Source of the DNA: Chara braunii
Taxonomy: Eukaryota; Streptophyta; Charophyceae; Charales; Characeae
NCBI GenBank assembly: GCA_003427395.1
Contig: BFEA01000829.1
Location: 357,808-386,531 of the forward strand
Direction: 5' to 3'
Length of the DNA: 28,724 bases
Of the stretch, positions 8,860 through 19,070 are shown piece by piece. Position numbers and translations under genes: made by a program. How positions within the stretch are numbered: position 1 is the first letter of the stretch; each line of letters opens with the position of its first letter. Under the pieces are notes generated by a model that made no database searches, had not been told where the DNA came from, and saw nothing but the letters and a program-made list of their open reading frames with translations.

Positions 8860-9470
8860 CGGTTCAGTCATATACTTGGCTTTATATAAATCTTTGTAAG
8901 TTACTTTCTCTACGGGAAGCGCTGCCGAAATTTCTACAAAACCAAGGAGTTAATTAAATCTAACTTTCAAAATTTCAACTTTTGTCTAAGTTGTATATCT
9001 GACTTAGTAAAAATATCGAAAACCTCCTTTTCTAGGAGAGATGCTACCCAATTTTTAACTAATTCAAGGAGTTCGACAAAATTTAACTTTGGGAAGTCAT
9101 AATTATTTTACGATTCAGTATTTAGCTTTGTATACATTTTGGAAAGCTACTTCTCCCATGGGAAGCGCTGCCGAAATTTCTGCAGATCTAAAGAATTAGT
9201 TAAATGATGTTTTCACTGTACTCAAGTGATATGTTTGAGTTCATATATGAATTAGTATAAATCTGGGAAGTTTACTTCTCTGAAGAAGATGCTGCCAAAA
9301 TTTTTACTAATTCAGGGAGTTAGACAACATTTTACTTTCTAGACTTAGAGATTATTTCAGTTTTTATTTCAGGAGCTAGTATAAATTCTGAAAAGGCACT
9401 TTTCCTACGGGAAGCGTTGCCAAAATTTTCTTCGTTTAGAGAAGTTAGATTATATTTTGACAGGTGGTGA
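8860..9470 (+). repeat. ~123-bp degenerate tandem satellite, about five units
   Basis: A block close to GGGAAGCGCTGCCGAAATTTCT recurs at about 8914, 9034, 9160, 9284 and 9409 (spacings 120-126). Each is preceded by a TATAAAT..TGTAAGT..ACTTCTC-like stretch and followed by ..AAGGAGTTA and an AT-rich run. The second and fourth blocks are most changed (AGGAGAGATGCTACCC, AGAAGATGCTGCC). No coding potential is seen. It lies between gypsy leader and gag. Confidence 0.8.
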
Positions 9471-10170
9471 TTCTGACAATCCACTCTGTATAGGGGAGAT
9501 TTTGTCAGGATCTGCCATTCTTCGGGTACTTGCTTAGAGGTAGACTTGGGTTTAATTATCAGGAGGATTTTTTAGAGAGAACGTGGTGTGGGGATTTACT
9601 CTCCGTACACTTATAAGCTTAGCTTGGGCGTTGACCTGTCTTATGATACAAACCTCCTTTGGACGTTCTATTCAGGATTGGACCCTTCTGTTGTGACTGA
9701 TAACAGGTCGGTTGCCGATTCGTCGGTTTACGACTCAACTCCAATTCAATCTCGTTACCCAACCTGAAGGCTTTAGCCCTGGTGGTTTTAATTGTTTCAT
9801 TAAGGTTTTCACCCGGGGTTTTATTGAATGACTATTTAACAAAGGTACTGAGTATTTATTTTTTTATGGAAGGTTGAGCAAAGGTTGGGGCTTGCATGGC
9901 TAAAGCAAGAGGTATGAGTATAGAGAATGGTTGAAGTTTGACTCCGTGTAGTGTGTGGACTTTTTGATTGAATCGTTGATGTGATTGCAGGTATGCTTGT
10001 GGCCATACTTCAAATTTGACTGCCTGCGATTATACACATATATATGGCTGAGAGGAGTCATATTGTGATTGTGAGAAGTGATCGTCACATATTTATAACC
10101 CTTTATATATCGTCACAAACAGAACTGCCCGGTAAACCGTAGGCAGAGAGAGAGAAGAGGACAACAAACG
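9471..10170 (+). other. AT-rich internal sequence, no gene seen
   Basis: No domain or RNA was recognised. A GA-rich run (about 10146-10163) and short AT-rich palindromic stretches near 10030-10060 and 10085-10115 are present. Confidence 0.4.
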
Positions 10171-10183
10171 AGGGGCTGTGACA

Positions 10184-10216
10184 AACTGTTTCGTCGGAGT
10201 TTCACCGACTCATCAG
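10184..10216 (-). ncRNA. Hammerhead-ribozyme-like core
   Basis: On the minus strand the order is CUGAUGA (10216-10210), a perfect 5-bp stem GUCGG/CCGAC closed by a 7-nt loop UGAAACU (10209-10193), then GAAA (10192-10189). These are all the invariant core bases plus stem II of a hammerhead. Directly after GAAA, CAGUUUGUC can form a 2-bp stem III (CA/UG) followed by the GUC cleavage triplet, the short-stem-III layout known from Penelope-associated hammerheads. Stem I is not seen: bases after GUC (ACAGCCCC) do not pair with those before CUGAUGA (CAGCCUC). It is therefore either a decayed ribozyme or one needing a partner copy. Confidence 0.5.
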
Positions 10217-11331
10217 GAGGCTGAATATGTACATACATGTGCCTTGTGTGTTTGTGCGGCCTGTTATGACCGTGCGCAAGGGTTAAATATATTATGCACT
10301 GAGAGAAAAGGGAATCATTTTTTCCCCTTTGCTTTTTAGAGTTTCTATAGTTGGACGTTAGGCATCCGTCAAAGTCAAACCCCTTGAGTTTTCTCCAGGC
10401 CCTGGATGATGGAGCTGGTCTTTAGGGCGATAAGAGACGACTGTCACCACATGTATGAACCTGTGTACCACCCACTCTCCACAGGGTGCAAATGAGGGTG
10501 TGGTGATCAACCGCCTTGGCGGTTGTCTAGCATCGAGAGATTAACCCCTCAAGGCGCGTGTCAGCCGACACTTGAGTGTCGAATGCGACCCTCGAAATTG
10601 ACGAGGACCGCATGATTTGGGGTACTACATAGTACGTCATCATTACGACTGCTTGCATAAGCTTGCATTGCGAATCTGTATGAGAAGGCCCAGCGTCCGC
10701 ACGGTTTTATACTAACTCGCGCACGTGTCGCCTATCCGATTTCCGCGTCGGAAGGTTATGGGATGGCTACTGAAGGGACTAGGATTGTTTCTGTTGTTTC
10801 GTTTTGTGTCGTTCCGTGTGTGTATGTGTGTGTGTGCGTGTGTTTTAAATTTTACGTTCTTAGTGTGGTGTGACTCATGGTGAGTCGGATATGTCCTAGT
10901 CGACCGACGACGATTTGTGCTTGGGACTTCGGCCCCCCAATGTGTCGGTTTGCGGGCAGGTCCTATAGAGGCGTGAGACCATGCATGCCCCTTACGCTAT
11001 AGCGTACGAGAAACGCTCTCGGATGGTCCACCTTTGTAATTGCAACTGATTAGCTTTCGTACTGTGGACTGGTCGCTCGACGGGAATACACCCACCGAAG
11101 GGAGGTGTCAGCTCCCGTAAGGTGGAGGTAAGTTGTACCTCGCATAGGCCCTATCCTGTCATAGGGGCTCGCAAGAGGTATGGATGGCGCACTCAACCGG
11201 AGCGGTTGTGGAAGCTCCATGTGTATCGCGAGTAAACCAACTCCTGCGTGACGCGGTCGGGAGGGTCCCGCCCTGTGCGGGACCGATGCGCTCGACAACG
11301 TGGCCATCTGCAGTGCCATGTGGCACCTTGC
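10217..11331 (+). other. Internal gypsy sequence, no gene seen
   Basis: No protein domain recognised. It contains a TG-rich microsatellite (about 10816-10842) and small perfect hairpins such as CCGCC..GGCGG near 10510. It may be leader of the gypsy element or part of another inserted element. Confidence 0.35.
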
Positions 11332-11533
11332 TGAAGATCTTGAAGACCCCCCTGGCTAGGGGGCTGCACTAAAGTGGAATCTGGGTGGCTGATCAAGACC
11401 TCAACACACCCAGATGATGATGATAATTTTTTCCTACAACTGCAGCAGCAGTTTGACAGCATTGAAGGCCCCATTGGCTAGGAGGTTGCGCGACTGTGCA
11501 CTCAGGGTGGCTGATCAAGATCTCAACCAACCC
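11332..11533 (+). repeat. Diverged direct repeat, two units ~128 bp apart
   Basis: Both units contain TTGAAG(A/G)CCCC, then GGCTAGG(G/A)GG(C/T)TGC, then GGGTGGCTGATCAAGA(C/T)CTCAAC. The first spans about 11339-11408 and the second about 11463-11530. An AAC/AGC-rich run with CTGCAGCAGCAG follows each unit. Confidence 0.7.
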
Positions 11534-11539
11534 TTGATT

Positions 11540-11900
11540 ATTTTCATTCCTATTTTTCTGCAGCGGCAGCAGCAGCCTACTTTTTTCCTCTCCACCTTTC
11601 TTATCATTTTCTCTCCCATTCTCTCACCCTCCTCTACTCCTTTCTTCCTCCTACTACAACCCCATCATCCCCCTCACCCACCATCTCAAACTTTCCCTAT
11701 TTCTCACCTCTCTTTCACTTTTCTCACCTCTTTCTCACCCCTCCCCCCCCCAACTTCAAATTTTTCTCTTTTTCTTATTTTGTTATTTTTTTATATATAT
11801 TTTCTTCTTTTTAAAAGTTTGATTTATCTTCTCACCTCCTTCTTTTTCCATTTTCTTGATTTATTTTTTTTATTATTTTGTAATTATTCTGAAATTCCGA
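11540..11900 (+). repeat. Pyrimidine-rich tract upstream of gag
   Basis: About 360 bases are almost entirely C and T on the plus strand, with CCCCCCCC near 11744 and TTTATATATATTTTC near 11790. A 174-codon open frame across it encodes only Ser/Pro/Phe/Leu-rich low-complexity sequence and was not accepted as a gene. Confidence 0.75.
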
Positions 11901-11949
11901 ATTTCTTTGCGGCACCCTCAAATTTGGTTAGGACTTAGTCATTCTTGCT

Positions 11950-12743
11950 TTCGGCACACATTCAGCAACGATCCTCGGTCAGGGCCGTATAGACCTTGAG
12001 ACCGTCCTCGTGGCCCTCCTTGCACCTATACAGGCACGACCTGATACGCTTGCACCCATGCAAACGCAAATCAACATGCTCACCCTTGAAATCCACCACC
12101 TCAAGGGCTCTCCTCCTCGTTCCCCCCACCCCTCCACTGCTCTCTCCCTTACCGCGCTCGCTAGCTGGTTACCCACGACTTCAAACACCGTGACATGGTG
12201 GATCCTCCTCCCCCGCGCATCAGGCCCAGCACTCGCTTTCCGCAGTGGTGAGTGTCGCTGCCTCTCAAACCACCCCGTCTGTTGCGGCACCTTTATCGGC
12301 CCCTGCTGCCCCTACTGCTTCGGCCATTGCCGTAGGTGCTGCCACCCAGATACCAATATCTAGCCACACAGTCTCATCTACCCATCCCGGTGTTGCTTGC
12401 CAGCTTTCCGCACCGGTCACGGTATTACGACTCAAAGTTCAACCTCCTCCCTCTGTCTCCTCACTCCCACCTTAGGGCACCCTACAGTTCGTCACTCCAC
12501 CCCCGGAATAGGGTACCCTCTCTGACTCCTCAACCTCCGACCCCATGCACCTAGAGAGTGGTTACCTTGCATGCCACCATGGTGCAAATACAGGCAAAGA
12601 TACTCACCTTGAGACAGCCTCACCCTTCACAGGTTGCTCACCCTTCATCTTCCTTCACTACCCCTCCCACTTCCGTCTTGCAGGATCGCTTCCCTTGATT
12701 TGCTTCTTCGCTTATACCCTCCTACCTTGCCACTCTGTCACAG
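11950..12743 (+). pseudogene. Gypsy gag, N-terminal region, degenerate
   Basis: Frames from about 11975 read GRIDLETVLVALLAPIQARP followed by TLAPMQTQINMLTLEIHHLK, a helical stretch like the N-terminus of chromovirus Gag, then Pro/Ser-rich linker. A related phrase, ATMVQIQAKILTLRQPHPS, recurs near 12570, so this part may be internally duplicated. Several stops and frame changes occur before 12743. Gag would form the virus-like particle shell; here it cannot be made. Confidence 0.5.
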
Positions 12744-13500
12744 ATGTCTGCAGCTGTTGCCTCCACCTTTGCTAGACCTTCCGCCAGCAGCTACAACCCA
12801 CAACTTGTGTTCACTTCCACCCCTGCACCGACCGCGACATTTGCCGCCGTAATGCAGACATCTCAGCCTCTCTCCCCTCGTCGTCCGCACAGAGGTACCC
12901 CCCTTGTGCGTCTTTCAGATATACCCGAATACGATGGCACACTTCACATGTCACATTGGTTGCGGGCAGCCACACGCATGTTGACGCTGACACAGACTAG
13001 TTGGGAGTTGTGGTGCTCTTTGCTCGCAACTAAATTATGAGGCAGCCCTTTCACTACGTGGGAGAGTTCTTATACTTGTCGCATCCGCATGTGTGAGGCT
13101 CCCACTTTTGCGGGTTGCACCACCTTTCTCCAGGACCGCCATGGCGCGCAGCACGATGCGACCGACGCTTTAGATCGGGTCACCCAGACCCGATGGCTCG
13201 GGTCCTCCGCACTGGCCGACCTAGAGTGTCACATCTGGGTGTATCATGCCGCCCGCCTAACCTGCGATGAGACGTTCTTGCCGGAGGCCATTCTCACCAA
13301 CTGGTTCCTTGTCGGTCTCCTAACTGATTACCGCATGGAGCTCTGGCGACAGACCTTCGTGTCCACAGAGCAGGCCTACGAGGCTGCTCGACAGTACCGG
13401 AGGATGCAAAGTCGCCTCTCCGACGCCTCGTCCTCTTCGCGGTCCGCCGCCACAACCCAGTCACACGACACCACTGAAGGTTGTTCCTCTTTCGTTGGGT
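12744..13500 (+). pseudogene. Gypsy gag, capsid (Retrotrans_gag) region
   Basis: The frame contains RLSDIPEYDGTLHMSHWLRA, the typical start of the Retrotrans_gag domain (a F.G..d...Wl pattern). One in-frame stop (13038-13040) follows at a point where Retrotrans_gag usually reads L.g.A..W. The frame then continues PFTTWES ... FLPEAILTNWFLVGLLTDYRMELW ... YEAARQYRRMQ, the conserved capsid C-terminal part, and ends in a Ser-rich linker. After about 13500 the true reading moves to another frame. The order and spacing match a chromovirus Gag of ordinary size. Confidence 0.75.
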
Positions 13501-13524
13501 GCTTTCGCTACCCAACTCAGCCTG

Positions 13525-13880
13525 GAGCGTCATTCTTTCGGCACTACAGTTCCCTCGAGTACGGCGATGACAATACAACAGAGGTCGACCCTACTCCCCT
13601 GAGGACCTCGAGCTTCGGGATGTCATTCAGTACCACTTGGATGATGAAACTATCCCGACGGCCGACCACTTGCAAATGGTCATGTTCGCCACGGGTCGTG
13701 CTCATAGCAGGTCCACAAAGGATGGCGCCCGCACATTCGTTGTACCTCAGGTGGATCTCTTGTAGGGTTTTGTCCCTCCTCACGGAGCCCTATCCCCTGA
13801 TTAGCATGCCGCCCTCGAGGCTCGTCGCGATTGCCTTCGTCGCCGCCAAAATGGTCATACCTCCTTGCGATGCCCATACC
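13525..13880 (+). pseudogene. Gypsy gag, C-terminal zinc knuckle with a lost cysteine
   Basis: In a shifted frame the segment reads YGDDNTTEV..., then ELRDVIQYHLDDETIPTADH, and reaches CLRRRQNGHTSLRC at 13832-13873. That is a C-x2-C-x4-H-x4-C nucleocapsid knuckle in which the second Cys has become Arg. Two in-frame stops occur upstream. The knuckle normally binds the packaged RNA. Confidence 0.7.
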
Positions 13881-14394
13881 ATGCCACCCTCGATCGGTAC
13901 TATACCGACATTTCTCCTCAGCGCCGATCGCAGTCCCTCCCCGGCCCCTCCCGACCCGTGCCCTGCACACGACATACACAATTCCTCTGCCCCGCCATTT
14001 GTCGAGGTACCGTCTGCTCCACAACAAATCGCCGCATCTAGTCCTTCCCCTCCGAGACTTTTGACGAGTCGCTCTATTCGCATAACTCGTTGTAGTGCTC
14101 AGTTGGCGACTCGCCAGCATGTCGTGTCTTCTCTCCTGGATTTCAGCACCGGACGCCCACTTCTTTGCGTCTTGCTTTCGTGTCCAACATGTCTTGCTGC
14201 ACTTCGTGCCTGCCTTCGGTTGGCGTCCGATATCGACGAAATACACCTTACACGGCGCACCATAAACCATGCTCCAATAGCCAAACACAGGCCAGGTTTG
14301 TCAAGAGAGACTCATGAGACACGTAAATGTTCAGCGTCGTCTCCTCGCTCTCCTCTCAGACCCTCATCGCACCCTCCGTATCATTCCCATTCGC

Positions 14395-14925
14395 CTTGGG
14401 ACATCTATGAGGGTGTACCGTGCTTTATGGAACTCCGACTCGCAAGGAGATTTCGTTCACCCTCGTGTGGTTGAGGAAGCTCATCTAGCTACCTCCAGGT
14501 CTCGCTCTATTTTTGTTACCCTCGGAGATAACAAGACGCAGTGCTTCTTTGATGAAAGGTCCTTGACCTCCACTTCTCCCTTACCCTCCAGCTGTCGTAT
14601 AGTACCCCTTGCCCTCCAACTGTCGTATAGTACCCCGGCGTCTCGCCGCTACTACTCTTCCGCATACTTCGATTTGTTGGACACTAGGTACGACTTTATT
14701 CTTGGCACTCCCTGGTCTCGCCAACTTTGTGCCATAGAGGCCGAATGGGTGACCGAGACACTTGTTCTCAAAACGACGTGTGGTCAGACCTATCGAGTCA
14801 CCACGGCGACACCCCTCCCAACGTACCTCCCCAGGACCCTCGTCCTACCGGGTCCCACCCGGACATCGCCTTTACCAACCAGTTTGCTCACTTCCTGCAT
14901 CAGGAGAACGTCACCCTCTAATCAC
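14395..14925 (+). pseudogene. Gypsy aspartic protease, active site lost
   Basis: The frame reads VYRALWNSDSQGDFVHPRVV, where retroviral-type proteases have ALvDSGAsgdFvhp. The catalytic DSG is NSD here: the Asp codon GAC is now AAC and the Gly is Asp. The second protease landmark, YDFILGTPW, is present near 14690-14716. Between them a 28-bp tandem duplication (14581-14608 and 14609-14636) has shifted the frame. The protease would cut the Gag-Pol polyprotein; this copy cannot. It ends at a stop near 14922. Confidence 0.8.
14581..14636 (+). repeat. 28-bp tandem duplication within protease
   Basis: Units TTACCCTCCAGCTGTCG... and TTGCCCTCCAACTGTCG... are 28 bases each and differ at two positions. 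Both end GTATAGTACCCC. Twenty-eight is not a multiple of three, so the frame shifts. Confidence 0.9.
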
Positions 14926-15117
14926 TGAATGTCATGGATCTTCTTCGCTATGATCCCCTCTGTCCAAAAGTTGATCTCATCTCCTTGGAGCCCGATCCCT
15001 CTGACCCTTCTTCCATATTAGCGGCTCACATCTCTACATCCACCCCTCAGCCTGCAGATAACCCTTCGACATCACAAGTTCCTCAGTCGTCCACTTGCAA
15101 GTCCACACATACTTCTT

Positions 15118-15990
15118 ATGCTGATGCAGACATTGCGAAACTCGCGGTTCACAACCGACTTAGAGCCAGCCATTCGTGACCTGATTCGAGAGTACCACGA
15201 TGTCTTTCCCTTGTATTTCTCATATAGCAAGAACCCTACGATGCACGGTGTTGAGCATTCTATCCAGCTTCTGCTTGACTATCTTGTCCACTATCTCGCA
15301 CCCTACCGACTCTCGATTCCAGAGGCGACGGAACTCGAGAGTCAACTTCAGAAGATCCTTCGACCTGGTTTCATTGAACCAGTAACTCCCCATGCGGTGC
15401 ACTCGTCCTCTTTGCTCGCAAAGCGGATGGAACTCTCCACCTCTGCATTGATTACCGCGGAACAGTTATCCCATGTCTTGTGCATATGAGTTGTTTGACC
15501 GTTTGACAAACAACCGCTCCTTTACGAAGCTCGATCTTCGTAGAGGTTACCACCAGATCCGCGTTGCCGCAAAGGACCCAAAGACTGTCTTTAGATCGCG
15601 CTTCAGCCACTACGAGTTCACGGTGATGCAATTGGGCCTCACCAACGCACCCACCATCTTCCAGATGGCGATGAACGATATCTTCAGGGACATCCTTGAA
15701 GAGTATGTTCTCGTGTATACCTGGACGACATCTTGGTCTGCAGTCGTACATTGGAAGACCACCTCAGACACCTCTGTGATGTCCTACAACGCTTACGCAA
15801 GCATGACTTCTATGCCAAGCTTAGTAAGTGTCTCTCCTTCCCAACGCAAAGTGGACTTCTTAGGACACCAGGTGTATGACCAGGGTCTCCATATCGACGA
15901 CGCGAAGATCACTGTTATTGCGGAGTGGCCAGTTCCCACATCCGCCAAGCAATTTAATCGGACTCAAGAGTTACTACAGTAACTTTATCC
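15118..15990 (+). pseudogene. Gypsy reverse transcriptase, frame-broken
   Basis: The N-terminal piece reads [36 protein letters not shown]; a frame shift near 15390 leads to [18 protein letters not shown]. The central piece (15473-15715) has FTKLDLRRGYHQIRV with the motif A Asp, then FRSRFSHYEFTVMQLGLTNAPTIFQMAMNDIF, all strongly Ty3/gypsy. The catalytic YLDD box is still encoded at about 15716-15729 but is split by two extra bases (a TA doubling), so the open frame reads VYTWTTS instead. Beyond, [13 protein letters not shown] and AEWPVPTSAKQ mark the thumb. It normally copies element RNA to DNA in the particle. Confidence 0.9.
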
Positions 15991-16640
15991 GAGGATAAGC
16001 CACCTATTCCTACGTCATTACCTCCACCTTCCTTCGGAAGAACTCACCATGGTTTTGGCCACCCCTTCGCGAGAATGTTTTTCGTGCGCTAAAGAAGGCG
16101 GTGATTTGTGCACCGGTTCTTCGCCTCCCCGATTTTTATTGTCCCTTCATAGTCACCACTGATGCGTCAGATTTTGCAGTAGGAGTTGTACTTTCTCATA
16201 TGTTTCTCACTCCTCCTGACTCACCTTATCCCCATGTTCCCTACCCCTTCCCCCCCTCTTGCTGCCACTGCCTCTCGACTGACGCCTATCCTTCCACCAC
16301 TTCCCTCCAATGACACTCCTTCCGTCACTTACTCCCTGACCATCGCGGAGGATAGGACTGTCGAGGCTCGCCCGATCGGCTTCTACTTCCGTCAACTACT
16401 GCCTACCGAGATAAACTACACTGTCGATGAACGTGAGGTCCTCGTAGTCGTTTATGCTAGCCGGCACTGGCATCATTCACGGTACGCACGAACAACTCAG
16501 TTGTCCAGACTTTTCTCGCGAAGCCTGAGCTTTCCCCTCGATAGGCAAGCTGATGGCATGATTTATCCGAGTTCAGTTTCACCACTCAGCCTATCAAGGG
16601 TGAAACGTACCGCGTAGTTGATGCCTTGTCCCACCGTCCT
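15975..16640 (+). pseudogene. Gypsy RNase H domain, frame-broken
   Basis: SYYSNFIRG and LRKNSPW join the RT to ALKKAVICAPVLRLPDF and IVTTDASDFAVGVVL (about 16088-16190), the RNase H start with its first catalytic Asp. A Pro/Ser/Tyr-rich insertion follows (16200-16320), which some chromoviruses have. The next frame has RPIGFYFRQLLPTEINYTVDEREVLVVVYASRHW, carrying the Glu-containing motif. VDALSHRPN, the VADALSRR landmark ending RNase H, lies at about 16617-16645. At least two frame changes break it. Confidence 0.8.
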
Positions 16641-17570
16641 AACCACAATAAGGAACTCATCCACCTTGCTGCCATCTCGGTCACCACCATTGATCAGTCG
16701 GTGATCGACACATATCGCACTCAATACCGCCACTGTTTGGATTATCGCGACATCCATGGGACACTGCAGAGTGGCAAGACCGCTCCTTCATACTCCCTCA
16801 GTGAGAACGGTCTCGTGTATTGGCATGGTAGATCAAATCAACTAAAACCATGTATTTGCGTTCCCTCCACTGGACAACCCTGTGTCTTGGTCGTAGCCAA
16901 GTTCCATGACTCATGACCAGGCAGTTGCTAGTCATATTGGCTTACGTTTGCCGCCTATACGTCTGGTTAGAGAGCAAGAAATTTGTCAGGAGCTACGTCC
17001 CGGAGTGTCCTGCCTGCCAAGAGGTGAACAGTGCGAACCACCTTTCATATGGGTTACCCATACCTGAGGGCCGTTGGCAGTCCATCTCGATGAAATTTAC
17101 TATGGTTCCCTCCGCCCTCCCATTCCGCACGGTCATGATGCTATCTTGATCGTCGTCCATCACTTCACGAAGCGTGCACGTTTTGTCTCGTCCCGCTATT
17201 GCATTAGGCCTCGTGAGGTCGCCGACATCGTATTTGAACGAGTCGTGAGAGATCACAACTTACCTCAGAGCATCATCTCCGACCGTGTGAGTAGCGCTTT
17301 ACCAACACATTCTAGCGACTCCTACACGACGTGTACGGATCTCCGCTCCACTTCTCGCCGTCTTACCACCCTCAGATGGATGGTCAGACTGAGGTCACCA
17401 ATATAACTCTCAGTAATATCCTCTGAAAGTTTATTAGGGATGACCAGCAGTGGGACTTACACTTAGCCCACGCGGAGATTCCGTACAACCACGTTGTTTC
17501 GCCAGCTACGAGGATATCGCCATTCGATTGCGACCTCTGCTACCACCCTCGAGTGCCTGTGGACTTCCTT
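16640..17570 (+). pseudogene. Gypsy integrase (zinc finger and catalytic core), inactive
   Basis: SENGLVYWHGRSNQ and KFHDS supply the approach and His of the HHCC finger; SYVPECPACQEV (about 16993-17028) supplies its cysteines. The catalytic core begins WQSISMKF where the family has SMDF, so the first catalytic Asp is Lys. HDAILIVVHHFTKRARF and IISDR follow in another frame, keeping the second Asp. YHPQMDGQTEVTN (about 17366-17402) keeps the Glu in a third frame, and EIPYN..SPATRISPF comes next. Integrase would insert the DNA copy; with a lost Asp and several shifts this one is dead. Confidence 0.85.
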
Positions 17571-17749
17571 CGACCGTCGTGGTTGCGCCCAAACGCTCAT
17601 TGTTCTGCGCTCGACGGTTGGATCACATACATGGCGGCGATCATAAGACGCGCACACGAGAATCTAGTCGTCTCCCATACTCGCATGGCCGCACGAGCGA
17701 ACCGATCACGAATGCACCATCCATTGAAGTCTGTGACGATGTGCTTGTT

Positions 17750-18335
17750 GACGCATGTCACTTGCAGTTCGAGGTGGATACACTTCGCAAGTTCAGGCGT
17801 CGCTTCTTCGGTCCATGCCGCATCCTTCCGGCCATCGATTCGGATATTGTCGATAGTCCAGTCATCTTTTGTTTGAAGCTGTCTGATTACCTTCGACAGA
17901 CTTGCATACACGACGTTTACCGCATCTCCTTATTGCATCCTTACCGCAAACCGTTCGAGCGATTCGTCGGACACCCTATACGCGCCCTTCACCTATCATG
18001 GTGGACAATCACGAGAAGTTTGTTTCCAACATCGTATCTCGACGAGTTACCGACGATACCCCTCCACGCACCGAGTACCTTGTGCGTAGGAAGGGCTACC
18101 CTGACGATGAGCTACTTAGAAGCCCCTCGAGCACTTGGAGCACGCCTGAATGTTGGTCCATGCATATGATCGTGCTCGTCGTGCTGAAACATCTGCTAGT
18201 ACTCAACGGACTGACCCTCTTCCTCTTCCTCACGCTGAGAAGATTGTTGAAGACGATCCCGCTCTCTCTGAGGTCGTAGACGCCTCTGCACGTCCACAAC
18301 ACACTCGTCGATGCCCTCAACGTCTCGACAATTAA
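17750..18335 (+). pseudogene. Integrase C-terminus (GPY/F) and chromodomain
   Basis: KFRRRFFGPCRILPAID ... LSDYLRQTCIHDVYRISLLHPY (about 17788-17949) is the GPY/F module. In the next frame, SNIVSRRVTDDTPPRTEYLV, RRKGYPDDE (about 18025-18111) is a chromodomain core; a further shift restores the PLEHLEHA-type ending near 18123-18146. The aromatic residue usual in YLVKWKGYP is Arg here. Chromodomains steer chromovirus integration to marked chromatin. The last frame stops at 18333-18335, probably the original pol end. Confidence 0.8.
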
Positions 18336-19070
18336 TACTCTCATCACTTACCTATCTCCTACCACTGACTCACACTATCATGTACTCCATCATCAACTTC
18401 TCCTGGATGTCACGTTTTGCGGCTCTGCTTTGACATCGACTCGACGACTTCAACTACCTTATCGTCTTCAGCTACTTTGGACTTGACTACTTCACGCCTC
18501 CACCCTACCTTGTGCATTCCTTTGTATGTGTCGTACGATGGTTCTCACTTAGCTGGTTCTCCCTAAGTTGGACTCTCCCTTTGTATCACATAGGCAGTGG
18601 GGCCGTGGCATTGTCTTGGCTTCCCTGCTCCCAGATCTGGTTTACTCCCTAGTCGGTGTGTTGTGTGCTTGTTTCCCTCACCCACTACGCTCATCACCCT
18701 AGTGTCGGTCATTGCATGCCTTCAGTAAAGCATATCTCCACCTTATTCCAGGCTCCCTTTTCATGGTCAACCCCGCATGGTGTCACCCTTTTGTCGAGCA
18801 TTACCTGCCTTGATGGTCTATCTATTAGGTTCATTGCTTTTGTTTCGCTACCACTCCCTCCGCCTGAGACTGATGATCTATCTCATCTTTGTATGTGACT
18901 GCCCTTAGATTGCTTTTGCTTTGAAATAATGTAGCCGAGGCTGCATCACATGGATTTCGCATGAAGCTTGCTTCGCATCCTAGATTTCTCAACTCTATTG
19001 TCGTAGAGTTCTGCTGCTTTCGCGGAAGCGTGTTTATGGCTCTCGCGATCCACTACAGACCTGAGGATCG
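18336..19070 (+). other. 3' untranslated region of the gypsy element
   Basis: No domain is seen between the pol stop and the 3' LTR. A clear polypurine tract expected just before the LTR is not obvious; the last 30 bases contain only a mixed GAGGATCG-like stretch. Confidence 0.5.

Noticed and set aside
8860-9470. CRISPR-like spaced repeats
   Set aside because: Spacers are themselves related between units and the repeats are degenerate; it is a tandem satellite in a eukaryotic setting.
11414-11938. 174-codon plus-strand frame
   Set aside because: Low-complexity Ser/Pro/Phe/Leu sequence from the pyrimidine tract.
13544-14288. Minus-strand frames of up to 202 codons
   Set aside because: They lie opposite the gag/protease coding strand and show no domain; they are shadows of GC-rich codons.
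18861-18900. Another CTGATGA as a possible hammerhead core
   Set aside because: No stem II and no GAAA follow at a workable distance.
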